A DNA stretch of 29,411 nt from Paracoccaceae bacterium. Lineage in GTDB: Bacteria; Pseudomonadota; Alphaproteobacteria; Rhodobacterales; Rhodobacteraceae. Positions 1 through 7,479 of this stretch are shown in pieces (the first letter of the stretch is position 1; every line of letters begins with the position of its first letter). The position numbers were made by a program, and so were the translations under genes. The notes beneath the pieces were generated by a model. The model ran no database searches, was not told the origin of the DNA, and saw only the letters and a list, made by a program, of their open reading frames with translations. The stretch is taken from assembly GCA_026982255.1 (NCBI GenBank), contig JALSHL010000040.1, forward strand, positions 1-29,411, in the 5' to 3' direction.

Positions 1-1
1 C

Positions 2-1003
2 GACTTCATCACCGGCTGGTCACGCCGCGACGATCCGCTCGACATCGGCTTTATCGACGAAAGCTCGATGCTGGACGACCGGCAACTCGACGACCTGAAG
101 GAAATTTTCTCGACTCTCGTACTGTTCGGCGATCCGGCACAGCTCGCCCCCGTCGGGCAGTCCGGCAACATGAGCTTCGACAAGCTGCCGGACAAACAGA
201 AACTCACCCTGCACCGCATCCACCGGCAGGAAAAGGGCAACCCGATCCTGGACATCGCTCACGCCCTCGGCGATCCCGAGCTGACCTTCGAGCGTTTCGA
301 ACGGATGATCGAACAGGCCGCCGCCCGCGACGACCGCGTCACCGTCAGCCCGCGGGTGGACGCCGCCATGATGGCCCGGTCGCCGGTGCTGGTCTGGCGC
401 AACGCCACGCGCATTCGCCTGATCCACGCCTTCCGCAGCGCCTATGACGCCCCCGAGGATTCGCTGCTGTCCGGCGAGCCGCTGATCTGCGACGGCATCG
501 AACTGCCGCTAAAACACCGCAAGAAACGCATCGATCTGGAGGCCCGCGGCCTGATCAAGGGCGCGCAGGTGATCTATCTGGAGCCGGGCCGCAAACCGGG
601 CTTTTCGCGCCTGCATGTGGTCGGTGCCGAAGACCCCCGCGTCAATGCCGCCACCATCATCCAGATCGAGGCCCCCGACCGCGAGGAACCCTTCATCGCC
701 TCGGCCGCACGCATGGGCGCCACCTTCCTGCACGGCGCCGCGGTGACCATCCACAAGGCGCAGGGCAGCCAGTGGCCCGAGGTGCAGGTATTCGCGCCGG
801 ACATCTACGCCGCCTATCGTTCCGGCCGGTCCGAGGCAGGCATCCCCGTCTGGAAACGCCTCGCCTATGTCGCCATCACCCGCGCCGAAACGCGGCTGCA
901 CTGGGTCACGCGCTACATGCTGGCGCGCCCGACGGAACCTTTGGGGATAGCGGATCTGGAAACGCCGGTCCCGCCACTGGAAATGACGGGATCGGCAGAA
1001 TAA
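2..1003 (+). CDS. RecD-like SF1 DNA helicase, C-terminal part (5' end outside window)
   Basis: The reading frame is open from the first bases, so the start and the Walker A region lie upstream of the window. About 333 residues remain. Superfamily 1 helicase motifs appear in order: motif II in GFIDESSML, motif III in LFGDPAQLAPVG, an arginine-containing motif IV in LHRIHRQ, motif V in VTIHKAQGSQWPEV, and motif VI in YVAITRAETRLHWV near the C-terminus. The IHKAQGS and ITRAETR blocks are typical of the RecD/UvrD_C_2 group. The protein is probably a cytoplasmic ATP-dependent 5'-3' DNA helicase, but without RecBC neighbours its pathway cannot be named. Its TAA stop directly abuts the stop codon of the convergent next gene, with no spacer. 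The family call is firm; the biological role is open. Confidence 0.85.
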   Translation, partial: DFITGWSRRDDPLDIGFIDESSMLDDRQLDDLKEIFSTLVLFGDPAQLAPVGQSGNMSFDKLPDKQKLTLHRIHRQEKGNPILDIAHALGDPELTFERFERMIEQAAARDDRVTVSPRVDAAMMARSPVLVWRNATRIRLIHAFRSAYDAPEDSLLSGEPLICDGIELPLKHRKKRIDLEARGLIKGAQVIYLEPGRKPGFSRLHVVGAEDPRVNAATIIQIEAPDREEPFIASAARMGATFLHGAAVTIHKAQGSQWPEVQVFAPDIYAAYRSGRSEAGIPVWKRLAYVAITRAETRLHWVTRYMLARPTEPLGIADLETPVPPLEMTGSAE

Positions 1004-1750
1004 TCAGCGTTTCAGCAGGCGGAACACGGTCGAGGCTGTCCAGCCCGCAACCAGCGCCACCAGCAACGACAGCAGACCGTAAATCAGCGGTTTGTCATGT
1101 GCCAGATTGTAAATCCAGGCTTCCAGACCAGCCTTGCGCACCGTAATCGCGTCTTTCGAGGAAGCCACAACCTTGCCGTCGCGCACCAGATAGATGCTGG
1201 CAACATAGTCGCCTTCCACCAGATTGGACGGCAGATCGACCTCGGTAGTGAACAGCGTTTCCTCACTCAGTTTGACGTCCGACTCGCTGGTGCCGAATAT
1301 CCCCGCATCCTGACGAATGCGCACGACAGCCTCGGTATACTCCTCACCCGCCTGGCTGGCCTGAACCGCATAATCGAGACCGATGTTATACTTCGCCCGC
1401 TCCTCGTCCGACAGGATTTCCCGCACGGGGCGCGTTCCGGCCAGGCTATAGAACGCCGGAGCGCGGTCAACCTCGACAGCCTCGCCATTCACCCAGATGC
1501 CGTATTTGTATTCCTTCTTGCGCACAAGAACCGGGCCGGCCGGTCCGGCGACCTCGATAATCACATCAAGCGGGGCCGCATTCACATCCGGCATAATATT
1601 CGACTTTACCGCCCCGAAGACAAAAATCTGCGAGCCGTCAAAGTTCGAGGTAATAGATACCCGATTCTGGCTCAGATCCGAAACGATAGATTGCGACAGG
1701 GCCACATTGGCGGAAAATACCAGCGAGACCAGAAGTATAAGGATACGCAC
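1004..1750 (-). CDS. TIGR02186 / Alph_Pro_TM family membrane-anchored periplasmic protein
   Basis: This 248-residue protein has a hydrophobic N-terminal signal (about residues 1-20, ending NVALS) and one C-terminal membrane helix (around LLSLLVALVAGWTAS) followed by a basic tail (RLLKR). The domain between them should therefore sit in the periplasm, anchored in the inner membrane. The order and sequence match the alphaproteobacterial TIGR02186 (PF09608) family, which has no established biochemical function and is often found beside TauE/SafE permeases. I place the start at a GTG two bases after the TAG of the upstream tauE-like gene, because a purine-rich AGGGGGCG Shine-Dalgarno lies just before it. 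An upstream ATG would overlap the permease and put charged residues before the signal. The tight coupling suggests it works with the permease, perhaps as a periplasmic partner; that is inference. Confidence 0.75.
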   Translation of the reverse strand: MRILILLVSLVFSANVALSQSIVSDLSQNRVSITSNFDGSQIFVFGAVKSNIMPDVNAAPLDVIIEVAGPAGPVLVRKKEYKYGIWVNGEAVEVDRAPAFYSLAGTRPVREILSDEERAKYNIGLDYAVQASQAGEEYTEAVVRIRQDAGIFGTSESDVKLSEETLFTTEVDLPSNLVEGDYVASIYLVRDGKVVASSKDAITVRKAGLEAWIYNLAHDKPLIYGLLSLLVALVAGWTASTVFRLLKR

Positions 1751-1752
1751 GA

Positions 1753-2667
1753 CTATTCGCCCCCTGCGCCGATGGAAAACAGCTCGGACGGCTCGATAAG
1801 CAGACCCAGCGCCAGTTTGATACACATTGCCAATACCATGATTGCCAGCAAAATCCGCAGCTGCTCGGCCTTCAGCTTCACTCCGATCCGCGCGCCGACC
1901 TGCGCCCCGATAACACCGCCGGTCAGCAGGATCAATGCCAGCATGGCATCAACGGTAAAGTTCTGCGTTGCATGTTCGAGCGTGGTGAATGCCGTCACGA
2001 AAATAATCTGGAACAGCGACGTGCCCACAACCACCTTGGTCGGCATGCCGAGAATATAGATCATCGCCGGCACCATGATGAAACCGCCACCGACACCCAT
2101 GATCGCGGCCAGAACACCGACCAGAATACCGACCACAAACGGCGGAATCGCACTGATATACAGATTCGAGGTCCGGAACCGCATCTTGAACGGCAGCCCG
2201 TGAATCCAGGTGTGCCGCTTGACGCGTTTCGGCGGCTCGTTCTTTTTCGAACGACGGATGGCGTTCAGACTCTCGATGAACATCAGGCTACCGACCATGC
2301 CCAGAAACAGCACATAGCTCAGCGTAATCAGCAAATCCACCTGCCCCATTTCCTTGAGCAGCTTGAACACATAAACCCCGACCTTGGCCCCGACCAAACC
2401 GCCAAGCAACAGGACAATGCCCATCTTGATATCGACGGTCTTTCGCTTGAAATGCGCCAGCACACCGGAAAACGACGAGGCAACGATCTGGTTCGCCTCG
2501 GTCGCAACAGCCACAGCCGGCGGGATGCCGATAAACATCAACATGGGCGTCATAAGGAATCCGCCGCCGACACCGAACATGCCCGACAACACGCCGACCA
2601 GTCCACCGAGACCCAGCAACAGGAAGATGTTTACCGAAACCTCGGCAATAGGAAGATAAACTTGCAT
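1753..2667 (-). CDS. TauE/SafE family sulfite/organosulfonate exporter, downstream paralogue
   Basis: This 304-residue polytopic protein has about eight hydrophobic segments in two homologous halves. Each half carries the family's glycine-rich signature: FGVGGGFLMTP near residue 32 and MGVGGGFIMVPAM near residue 190. Between them lies a basic cytoplasmic-looking loop (RRSKKNEPPKRVKRH). Family members export sulfite, sulfoacetate or other organosulfur anions; the substrate here cannot be read from sequence. It is a close paralogue of the gene immediately upstream (same length class, same N-terminal pattern VY.PIAEVSVN.FLLLGLGG). The start ATG follows GGGTGA, and its own promoter is likely in the 129-base gap upstream. 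The TIGR02186 gene follows two bases after its stop. One 86-base stretch is identical to the paralogue. Confidence 0.88.
   Translation of the reverse strand: MQVYLPIAEVSVNIFLLLGLGGLVGVLSGMFGVGGGFLMTPMLMFIGIPPAVAVATEANQIVASSFSGVLAHFKRKTVDIKMGIVLLLGGLVGAKVGVYVFKLLKEMGQVDLLITLSYVLFLGMVGSLMFIESLNAIRRSKKNEPPKRVKRHTWIHGLPFKMRFRTSNLYISAIPPFVVGILVGVLAAIMGVGGGFIMVPAMIYILGMPTKVVVGTSLFQIIFVTAFTTLEHATQNFTVDAMLALILLTGGVIGAQVGARIGVKLKAEQLRILLAIMVLAMCIKLALGLLIEPSELFSIGAGGE
2003..2088. repeat. 86-base perfect direct repeat inside the tauE paralogues, copy 1
   Basis: Read base by base, this segment is identical to bases 3035-3120. It encodes the second-half signature (GGGFIMVPAM through GTSLFQII). The surrounding parts of the two genes differ at many synonymous sites. 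Confidence 0.93.
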
Positions 2668-2695
2668 GATTCACCCGAAATAATAAGGATGCGAC

Positions 2696-2711
2696 GTTCT
2701 TACATTAGAAC
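2696..2711. repeat. Inverted repeat GTTCT-N6-AGAAC in the tauE leader
   Basis: Perfect 5-base arms are separated by TACATT. The element lies between the presumed transcription start and the ATG of the downstream tauE-like gene. It could be a repressor site or a small leader hairpin; no regulator is encoded nearby to assign it to. Confidence 0.4.
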
Positions 2712-2712
2712 A

Positions 2713-2753
2713 TTCCGATATTCATTATCCACACCTGCGACAAATCGGAACAA
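2713..2753 (-). promoter_or_regulatory. Candidate sigma-70-like promoter with flanking inverted repeat before downstream tauE gene
   Basis: On the minus strand, TTGTTC (2753-2748) and GATAAT (2729-2724) are spaced by 18 bases. The -10 is a five-of-six match and the -35 is weak. A 7-base inverted repeat, TTCCGAT (2713-2719) and ATCGGAA (2744-2750), has one arm over the -35 and the other near the expected transcription start. This geometry suits a repressor operator. No transcription data support it; it is a pattern call. Confidence 0.45.
2725..2733 (+). promoter_or_regulatory. Perfect DnaA-box match TTATCCACA
   Basis: This is an exact match to the high-affinity DnaA box consensus. It is in a non-coding gap and overlaps the proposed -10 element of the tauE promoter on the other strand. 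Only one box is present, with no AT-rich unwinding region or box cluster, so it is not an origin. It may be chance or a DnaA-responsive promoter element. Confidence 0.4.
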
Positions 2754-2796
2754 TTTGCAAATTTATTGCTGTAAAATCCGTCTTTCCGGCGCCGGA

Positions 2797-3699
2797 TCAG
2801 GAAACCGAGAACAACTCGCCCGGCGTCAGCATCAACCCGAGTGCCAGCTTGAAGCACATGGCCAGCACCATCAGCGCCAGCAAAATCCGTAACTGCTCGG
2901 CCTTAAGGCGCAGGCCGATCTGGGTGCCGATCTGCGCGCCGATCACGCCACTGACGATCAGCGTCAGCGCCAGCAATGCATCGACCGTATAGTTTTCCGT
3001 CGCGTGCATCAGCGTGGTAAAGGCCGCAACAAAGATAATCTGGAACAGCGACGTGCCCACAACCACCTTGGTCGGCATGCCGAGAATATAGATCATCGCC
3101 GGCACCATGATGAAACCGCCGCCAACCCCCATGATCGCCGACAGCACCCCGACCAGAAACCCGACCAGAACCGGCGGTATCACACTGATATAGAGCTTCG
3201 ACGTCCGGAACCGCGTTTTGAACGGCAACCCCTGAATCCATGTGTGGTGCCGGACTTTGGTGCGCACGGTATTGTTGCGGGTTTTCAGGATCGCGTTCAG
3301 GCTCTCGATAAACATCAGGCCGCCAATCAGCCCCAGAAAAACCACATAGGTCAGCGTCACAAACAGCTCCACCTGTCCGATCTGCTTGAGGAAGCTGAAC
3401 ACCTGCACCCCGACCAGCGACCCGACCAGACCGCCCGCCAGCAGGATCAACCCCATCTTCAGGTCAACCGTTCCGCGTTTGAAATGGGCCAGCACGCCGG
3501 AAAACGACGAGGCCACAATCTGGTTCGAGCCGGTCGCGACAGCCACGGCAGGCGGAATACCGACAAAAAACAGCAGCGGCGTCAGGATAAACCCGCCGCC
3601 GACGCCGAACATGCCGGACAGAATCCCGACGGTGCCGCCGAGCCCCAGCAACAGGAAAAGATTTACCGAAACCTCGGCAATTGGAAAATATACGTTCAT
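2797..3699 (-). CDS. TauE/SafE family sulfite/organosulfonate exporter, upstream paralogue
   Basis: This 300-residue inner-membrane permease shares the two-half architecture of its neighbour: FGVGGGFILTP near residue 32 and MGVGGGFIMVPAM near residue 190, with a shorter polar loop in the middle (KTRNNTVRTKVRHH). Family knowledge suggests efflux of sulfite or related C-S anions, driven without ATP. The ATG is preceded by AGGTGA. It is first in the tandem pair, 129 bases before the second copy, and sits just behind the terminators of the nucleoside transporter operon, so it must have its own promoter within about 100 bases upstream. I could not pick a convincing one. The pair probably arose by tandem duplication. 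Confidence 0.88.
   Translation of the reverse strand: MNVYFPIAEVSVNLFLLLGLGGTVGILSGMFGVGGGFILTPLLFFVGIPPAVAVATGSNQIVASSFSGVLAHFKRGTVDLKMGLILLAGGLVGSLVGVQVFSFLKQIGQVELFVTLTYVVFLGLIGGLMFIESLNAILKTRNNTVRTKVRHHTWIQGLPFKTRFRTSKLYISVIPPVLVGFLVGVLSAIMGVGGGFIMVPAMIYILGMPTKVVVGTSLFQIIFVAAFTTLMHATENYTVDALLALTLIVSGVIGAQIGTQIGLRLKAEQLRILLALMVLAMCFKLALGLMLTPGELFSVS
3035..3120. repeat. 86-base perfect direct repeat inside the tauE paralogues, copy 2
   Basis: Identical to bases 2003-2088, with an offset of 1032 bases. It ends at the codons of the GGGF signature in the second half of the permease. Confidence 0.93.
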
Positions 3700-3747
3700 G
3701 GGATCACCTGAAATTGGGTGTGAGGGCGCTTTACGCCTCCTTTCCCG

Positions 3748-3768
3748 AAAACAAAAGGGGTGACCCCT
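3748..3768 (-). terminator. Rho-independent terminator, AGGGG-TCA-CCCCT hairpin plus T-rich tail
   Basis: On the minus strand a 5-base stem with a 3-base loop (3768-3756) is followed by TTTTGTTTT. It lies downstream of the nucleoside transporter operon and upstream of the tauE pair, and probably ends the former. Confidence 0.6.
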
Positions 3769-3775
3769 GCGACAA

Positions 3776-3797
3776 ACCGGCCCCCGCGGGGGCCGGT
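3776..3797 (-). terminator. GC-rich perfect palindrome after the nucleoside transporter operon
   Basis: A perfect 22-base palindrome (ACCGGCCCCC/GC/GGGGGCCGGT) starts a few bases after the last permease stop codon and is followed by TTTGTC on the minus strand. It probably acts with the second hairpin 8 bases further on as a double terminator. Being symmetric, it could also fold on the plus strand. Confidence 0.6.
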
Positions 3798-3803
3798 ATC
3801 AGG

Positions 3804-4805
3804 TCAGCGTTCCTTGACGTAAGGCTCGCCACCCGCCTTGGGCGGAATAGCCTTGCCGACAAAACCGGCCAGAATAACCACGGTCAGGATATAGGGCAGC
3901 GCCTGCATGAACTGCACCGGTATGACAAAGGCCCCGATATCGACGCTCTGGTATTTGTTGCCGATCGCTTCGAGAAAGCCGAACAGCAGCGCCGCAAACA
4001 GTACCCCGCGCGGTTGCCACTTGGCAAAGATCAGCGCCGCCAGCGCGATAAAGCCCTTGCCCGCGCTCATATCCTTGACGAAACCGGCGGCGGAGGTGCC
4101 AAGGCTCAGATACGCTCCCGCCAACCCGCAAAGGATACCGGCGATAACCACCGCCGCGTAGCGTTGTTTCACCACCGAAATACCGGCCGTATCCACTGCG
4201 CCCGGGTTTTCCCCGACCGCGCGCAGGCGCAGGCCGAAACGGGTGCGGAACAGGATCCACCATGTCAGCGGCACCGCCAGAATAGCGATATAGACGACAA
4301 TATTGTGCCCGGAAATCAGATCCGCATAAACCGGCCCGATCACCGGCACCTCACTGACCGCATCGGCAAACGGCAGGGTGATCGGCTCGAAGCGCTGCGC
4401 CCCGCGCAACGACGGGGTCTGCCCGCCGGCCCGAAACCACTCCTGCCCGATCAGCACGGTCGTTCCGGCAGCAAAGAAGTTCACCGCCACCCCTGAAATC
4501 AACTGGTTCCCGCGCAAGGTGATAGAGGCAAAACCGTGTATCAGCGACAACAGGACCGACGCGATAATCGCCGTAAACAGTCCGAACCACGCCATGCCAT
4601 AGGTCCAGCCCCAGCCACCCTCGGCAATCGGCATCCCGGCGATGCCGGAAAACGCACCGGCGGTAAACGCCGCGATCAGCATCTTGCCTTCCAGCCCGAT
4701 ATCGAAAATCCCCGAGCGTTCCGAATACAGCCCCGCCAGCGCCGCCAGCAACAGCGGCGTTGCCAGACGCACGGCGGAATCCATGAGTTGCAGAAGTTCC
4801 ATCAT
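3804..4805 (-). CDS. BMP-type nucleoside ABC transporter, permease subunit 2 (NupQ/YufQ-like)
   Basis: This 333-residue inner-membrane permease belongs to the BPD_transp_2 (PF02653) family, with eight or more hydrophobic segments. Family landmarks visible are the N-terminal GLYSERSGIFDIGLEGKML block and the cytoplasmic coupling region near RAVGENPGAVDTAGISV, which contacts the ATPase. It is the last gene of a four-gene import operon and overlaps the preceding permease by ATGA. An ATG three bases further in is a possible alternative start, but GGGGGTGC before the first ATG favours the longer form. It should form the heterodimeric channel with the other permease. Purine or general nucleosides are the likely substrate, from family knowledge only. 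Confidence 0.88.
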   Translation of the reverse strand: MMELLQLMDSAVRLATPLLLAALAGLYSERSGIFDIGLEGKMLIAAFTAGAFSGIAGMPIAEGGWGWTYGMAWFGLFTAIIASVLLSLIHGFASITLRGNQLISGVAVNFFAAGTTVLIGQEWFRAGGQTPSLRGAQRFEPITLPFADAVSEVPVIGPVYADLISGHNIVVYIAILAVPLTWWILFRTRFGLRLRAVGENPGAVDTAGISVVKQRYAAVVIAGILCGLAGAYLSLGTSAAGFVKDMSAGKGFIALAALIFAKWQPRGVLFAALLFGFLEAIGNKYQSVDIGAFVIPVQFMQALPYILTVVILAGFVGKAIPPKAGGEPYVKER

Positions 4806-5893
4806 GCACCCCCTTTATTGAAGCGGAGGAAAAGTTTCTCCACCGGCATGCGCACGATATTTTCCAGCGAGCCGGTGAACATGATAACCAGCGCCTGAAT
4901 AACCACGATCATCTCGCGCGGGATCCCCATGGCAAAGGACAGCTCCCCGCCGCCCTGATACAGGATCCCGAACAGGAAGGCCGCCAGCAGAACCCCGACC
5001 GGATGCGAGCGTCCCATCAGCGCCACCGCAATGCCGACAAAACCCGCACCCTGCACCGAATCCAGCACCAGCCGCTCGGCCTCGCCCATCACGGTATTGA
5101 TCGCCATCAAACCGGCCAGCGCGCCGGATACCAGCATCGCGATCATGGTGATCTTGAGCGGCGAGATACCGGCATAGACCGCCGCTTTCTCCGAATGGCC
5201 GAAGGCGCGGATTTCATACCCGATACGGGTTTTCCAGATCAGGATATAGACAAACACCAGCGCCGCCAGCGCGATGAAAATACTGACATTGGCAGGAGCA
5301 TTCTTGTCGAACGCAATGCCGAAAACCGCAAATACATCATGCAGGGTCGGCAGCGCCGCCGCCTCGGGGAAACCCGGGGTTTCCGGCACCATGCCCGGCG
5401 CCTGCATCGGCCCCACCAGCAGATAGTTGATAAGCGCCGAACCGATCAGGTTGAACATGATGGTCGTGATAACGATATGGCTGCCGCGTTTCGCCTGCAG
5501 ATAGGCCGGAATCGCCGCCCATGCCGCCCCGAATATCGCGGCACCGATGGAGGCCGCAATCAGCGCCACAACCCAGTTCGGCCAATTGAACGACAGCAGT
5601 ACCAGCGCCACACCGACGCCGCCAAGACCGGCCTGCCCCTCGCCACCGATATTGAACAGCCGCGCATGGAACGCCACGGCAACCGCCAGTCCGGTAAAGA
5701 TAAAGTTGGTGGTATAATACAGCGTATAGCCGATACCGTATTTTCCGAAAGCACCCTGCACCATGACCTTGACGGCCTCGATCGGGTCACGGCCGATAAA
5801 CAGCACCACCAGACCGGACACAAACAGCGCCAGCAGCAAACTCAACACCGGAATCAACAGCACATCGGCCCATTTGGGGAGTCCCTTGTTCAT
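4802..5893 (-). CDS. BMP-type nucleoside ABC transporter, permease subunit 1 (NupP/YufP-like)
   Basis: This 363-residue polytopic BPD_transp_2 permease begins with a strongly hydrophobic helix (LLIPVLSLLLALFVSGLVV). It contains the typical FNIGGEGQAGLGG segment around residue 85 and the coupling block RAFGHSEKAAVYAGIS around residue 230. Its partner is the 333-residue permease encoded next; the two are usually found together as the channel of nucleoside importers. It overlaps the ATPase gene upstream and the second permease gene downstream by four bases each (ATGA), which implies translational coupling and one transcript. Confidence 0.88.
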   Translation of the reverse strand: MNKGLPKWADVLLIPVLSLLLALFVSGLVVLFIGRDPIEAVKVMVQGAFGKYGIGYTLYYTTNFIFTGLAVAVAFHARLFNIGGEGQAGLGGVGVALVLLSFNWPNWVVALIAASIGAAIFGAAWAAIPAYLQAKRGSHIVITTIMFNLIGSALINYLLVGPMQAPGMVPETPGFPEAAALPTLHDVFAVFGIAFDKNAPANVSIFIALAALVFVYILIWKTRIGYEIRAFGHSEKAAVYAGISPLKITMIAMLVSGALAGLMAINTVMGEAERLVLDSVQGAGFVGIAVALMGRSHPVGVLLAAFLFGILYQGGGELSFAMGIPREMIVVIQALVIMFTGSLENIVRMPVEKLFLRFNKGGA

Positions 5894-7470
5894 GACGTTC
5901 CCTCCGGATTCATACCGGCCATCAGCATGCCAAGCTCCTGTTCATTGGTATTCTCGGGGGTCCGCTCGCCCTGGATCACCCCGTCGAACATCACGATAAT
6001 CCGGTCCGAGAGCGCCAGAATTTCCTCCAGCTCGACCGAGACCAGCAAAACCGCCTTTCCGGAATCGCGCAACGCGATGATCTGTTTGTGGATAAACTCG
6101 ATCGCCCCGATATCCACCCCGCGCGTCGGCTGGCCGACCAGCAGCACATCGGGGTTGTTCTCTATCTCGCGAGCGATGACGATCTTCTGCTGGTTGCCGC
6201 CGGAATAGCTCGACGCCGGCAGGAACGGACTGGTCGGGCGAATATCGAACTTCTCGATCTTTTCTTTCGCATCCGCCAGCATCGCCTTCTGGTTCGCCAG
6301 CCCCATCGGTCCGCTGAATTCCGGCTTGTTGTGATAGCCGAAAGCGGTATTTTCCCATGTCTGGAACGGCATCACCAGCCCGCGCTGGTGACGGTCCTCG
6401 GGCACATGACCGATTCCGCGTTCACGCCGCAACGCCGCGCTGGCCTTTTTGCTCAAATCAATCGGTTCACCCTTGACCCGCACCTCGCCAGCGGTGGCCG
6501 GGCTGATCCCGCCGAGGATCTCCAGCAGGTCCGTCTGACCGTTCCCCGCCACACCGGCCACGCCGAGGATCTCTCCGGCGCGCAGGTTGAACGATATGCT
6601 TTTGAGCTTCTCGACCCCCTGAAAATCCGTGGCCGACAGGTTCTTCACTTCCAGCAGCACTTCGCCTGGGTTCGGCGCGCCCTTCTCGACCTCCAGCAAC
6701 ACATGCCGCCCGACCATCAGGTCCGCCAGCTGGCTGGGCGAAGTCTCGGCCGTCGGCACCGTGGCCGTCATCTGTCCGCGCCGCATCACGCTGACCGTAT
6801 CGGTAATGGCCATAATCTCGCGCAGTTTGTGGGTAATCAGGACGATGGTTTTGCCCTGTGCCTTCAGGTTTTCCAGAATACGGAACAGGTGGTCGGCCTC
6901 GGCGGGGGTCAGAACCCCGGTCGGCTCGTCCAGAATCAGGATATCGGCCTCGCGATACAGCGCCTTCAGGATCTCCACCCGCTGCTGGAACCCGACCGAG
7001 AGATCACCGACAATCGCGTCGGGATCAACATCCAGTTCGTATTCCTTGGCCAGCTGGGTCAGAACCTTGCGCGCCTTGGCCAGCGAGGGACGCAACAACG
7101 GGCCGTCCTCGGCCCCCATGATAACATTTTCCAGCACCGTGAACGGCTCGACCAGCATGAAATGCTGATGCACCATCCCGATGCCGGCGGCAATCGCGGC
7201 GTGGCTGTCGGTGATCTCGGTCTTTACCCCGTTGATCTTTATCTCGCCGGCGTCGGCCTTGTAAAATCCGTAGAGGATCGACATCAGGGTCGATTTCCCC
7301 GCGCCGTTTTCCCCGACAATCCCGTGGATCGCGCCCTTGGCGACGGTCATGGAAATGTCCTTGTTGGCCTGCACAGGGCCAAAGCTCTTGCTCACGCCGA
7401 TCAACTCGATGGCGGGGGCAACAGGGGCGGCCGAATCCGACCGCCCCTGATCTAGTGTGTCAACAGACAT
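5890..7470 (-). CDS. BMP-type nucleoside ABC transporter, double-domain ATPase (NupO/YufO-like)
   Basis: This 526-residue protein has two ABC domains in tandem, as in sugar and nucleoside importers. Domain 1 has Walker A GENGAGKST at residues 53-61, a signature LSVGFQQRVE near residue 160 and Walker B ILILDEPT. Domain 2 has a degenerate P-loop (GVAGNGQTDLLE, near residue 305, lacking GKS/T) and signature SGGNQQK near residue 421, followed by LLVGQPTRGVD. A weak second P-loop is normal in this family. It energises the two permeases encoded just downstream. The ATG follows nine bases after the binding-protein stop, with a GGTCAGG ribosome site. Nothing in the sequence narrows the substrate beyond nucleoside or related ligands. 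Confidence 0.9.
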   Translation of the reverse strand: MSVDTLDQGRSDSAAPVAPAIELIGVSKSFGPVQANKDISMTVAKGAIHGIVGENGAGKSTLMSILYGFYKADAGEIKINGVKTEITDSHAAIAAGIGMVHQHFMLVEPFTVLENVIMGAEDGPLLRPSLAKARKVLTQLAKEYELDVDPDAIVGDLSVGFQQRVEILKALYREADILILDEPTGVLTPAEADHLFRILENLKAQGKTIVLITHKLREIMAITDTVSVMRRGQMTATVPTAETSPSQLADLMVGRHVLLEVEKGAPNPGEVLLEVKNLSATDFQGVEKLKSISFNLRAGEILGVAGVAGNGQTDLLEILGGISPATAGEVRVKGEPIDLSKKASAALRRERGIGHVPEDRHQRGLVMPFQTWENTAFGYHNKPEFSGPMGLANQKAMLADAKEKIEKFDIRPTSPFLPASSYSGGNQQKIVIAREIENNPDVLLVGQPTRGVDIGAIEFIHKQIIALRDSGKAVLLVSVELEEILALSDRIIVMFDGVIQGERTPENTNEQELGMLMAGMNPEGTS

Positions 7471-7479
7471 TGCCTGACC

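Noticed and set aside
2786..2797. TCCGGCGCCGGA palindrome as a terminator after the upstream tauE gene
   Set aside because: It overlaps the stop codon, has no loop, and the following T-rich stretch is distant and weak. Transcription may well continue into the second tauE gene.
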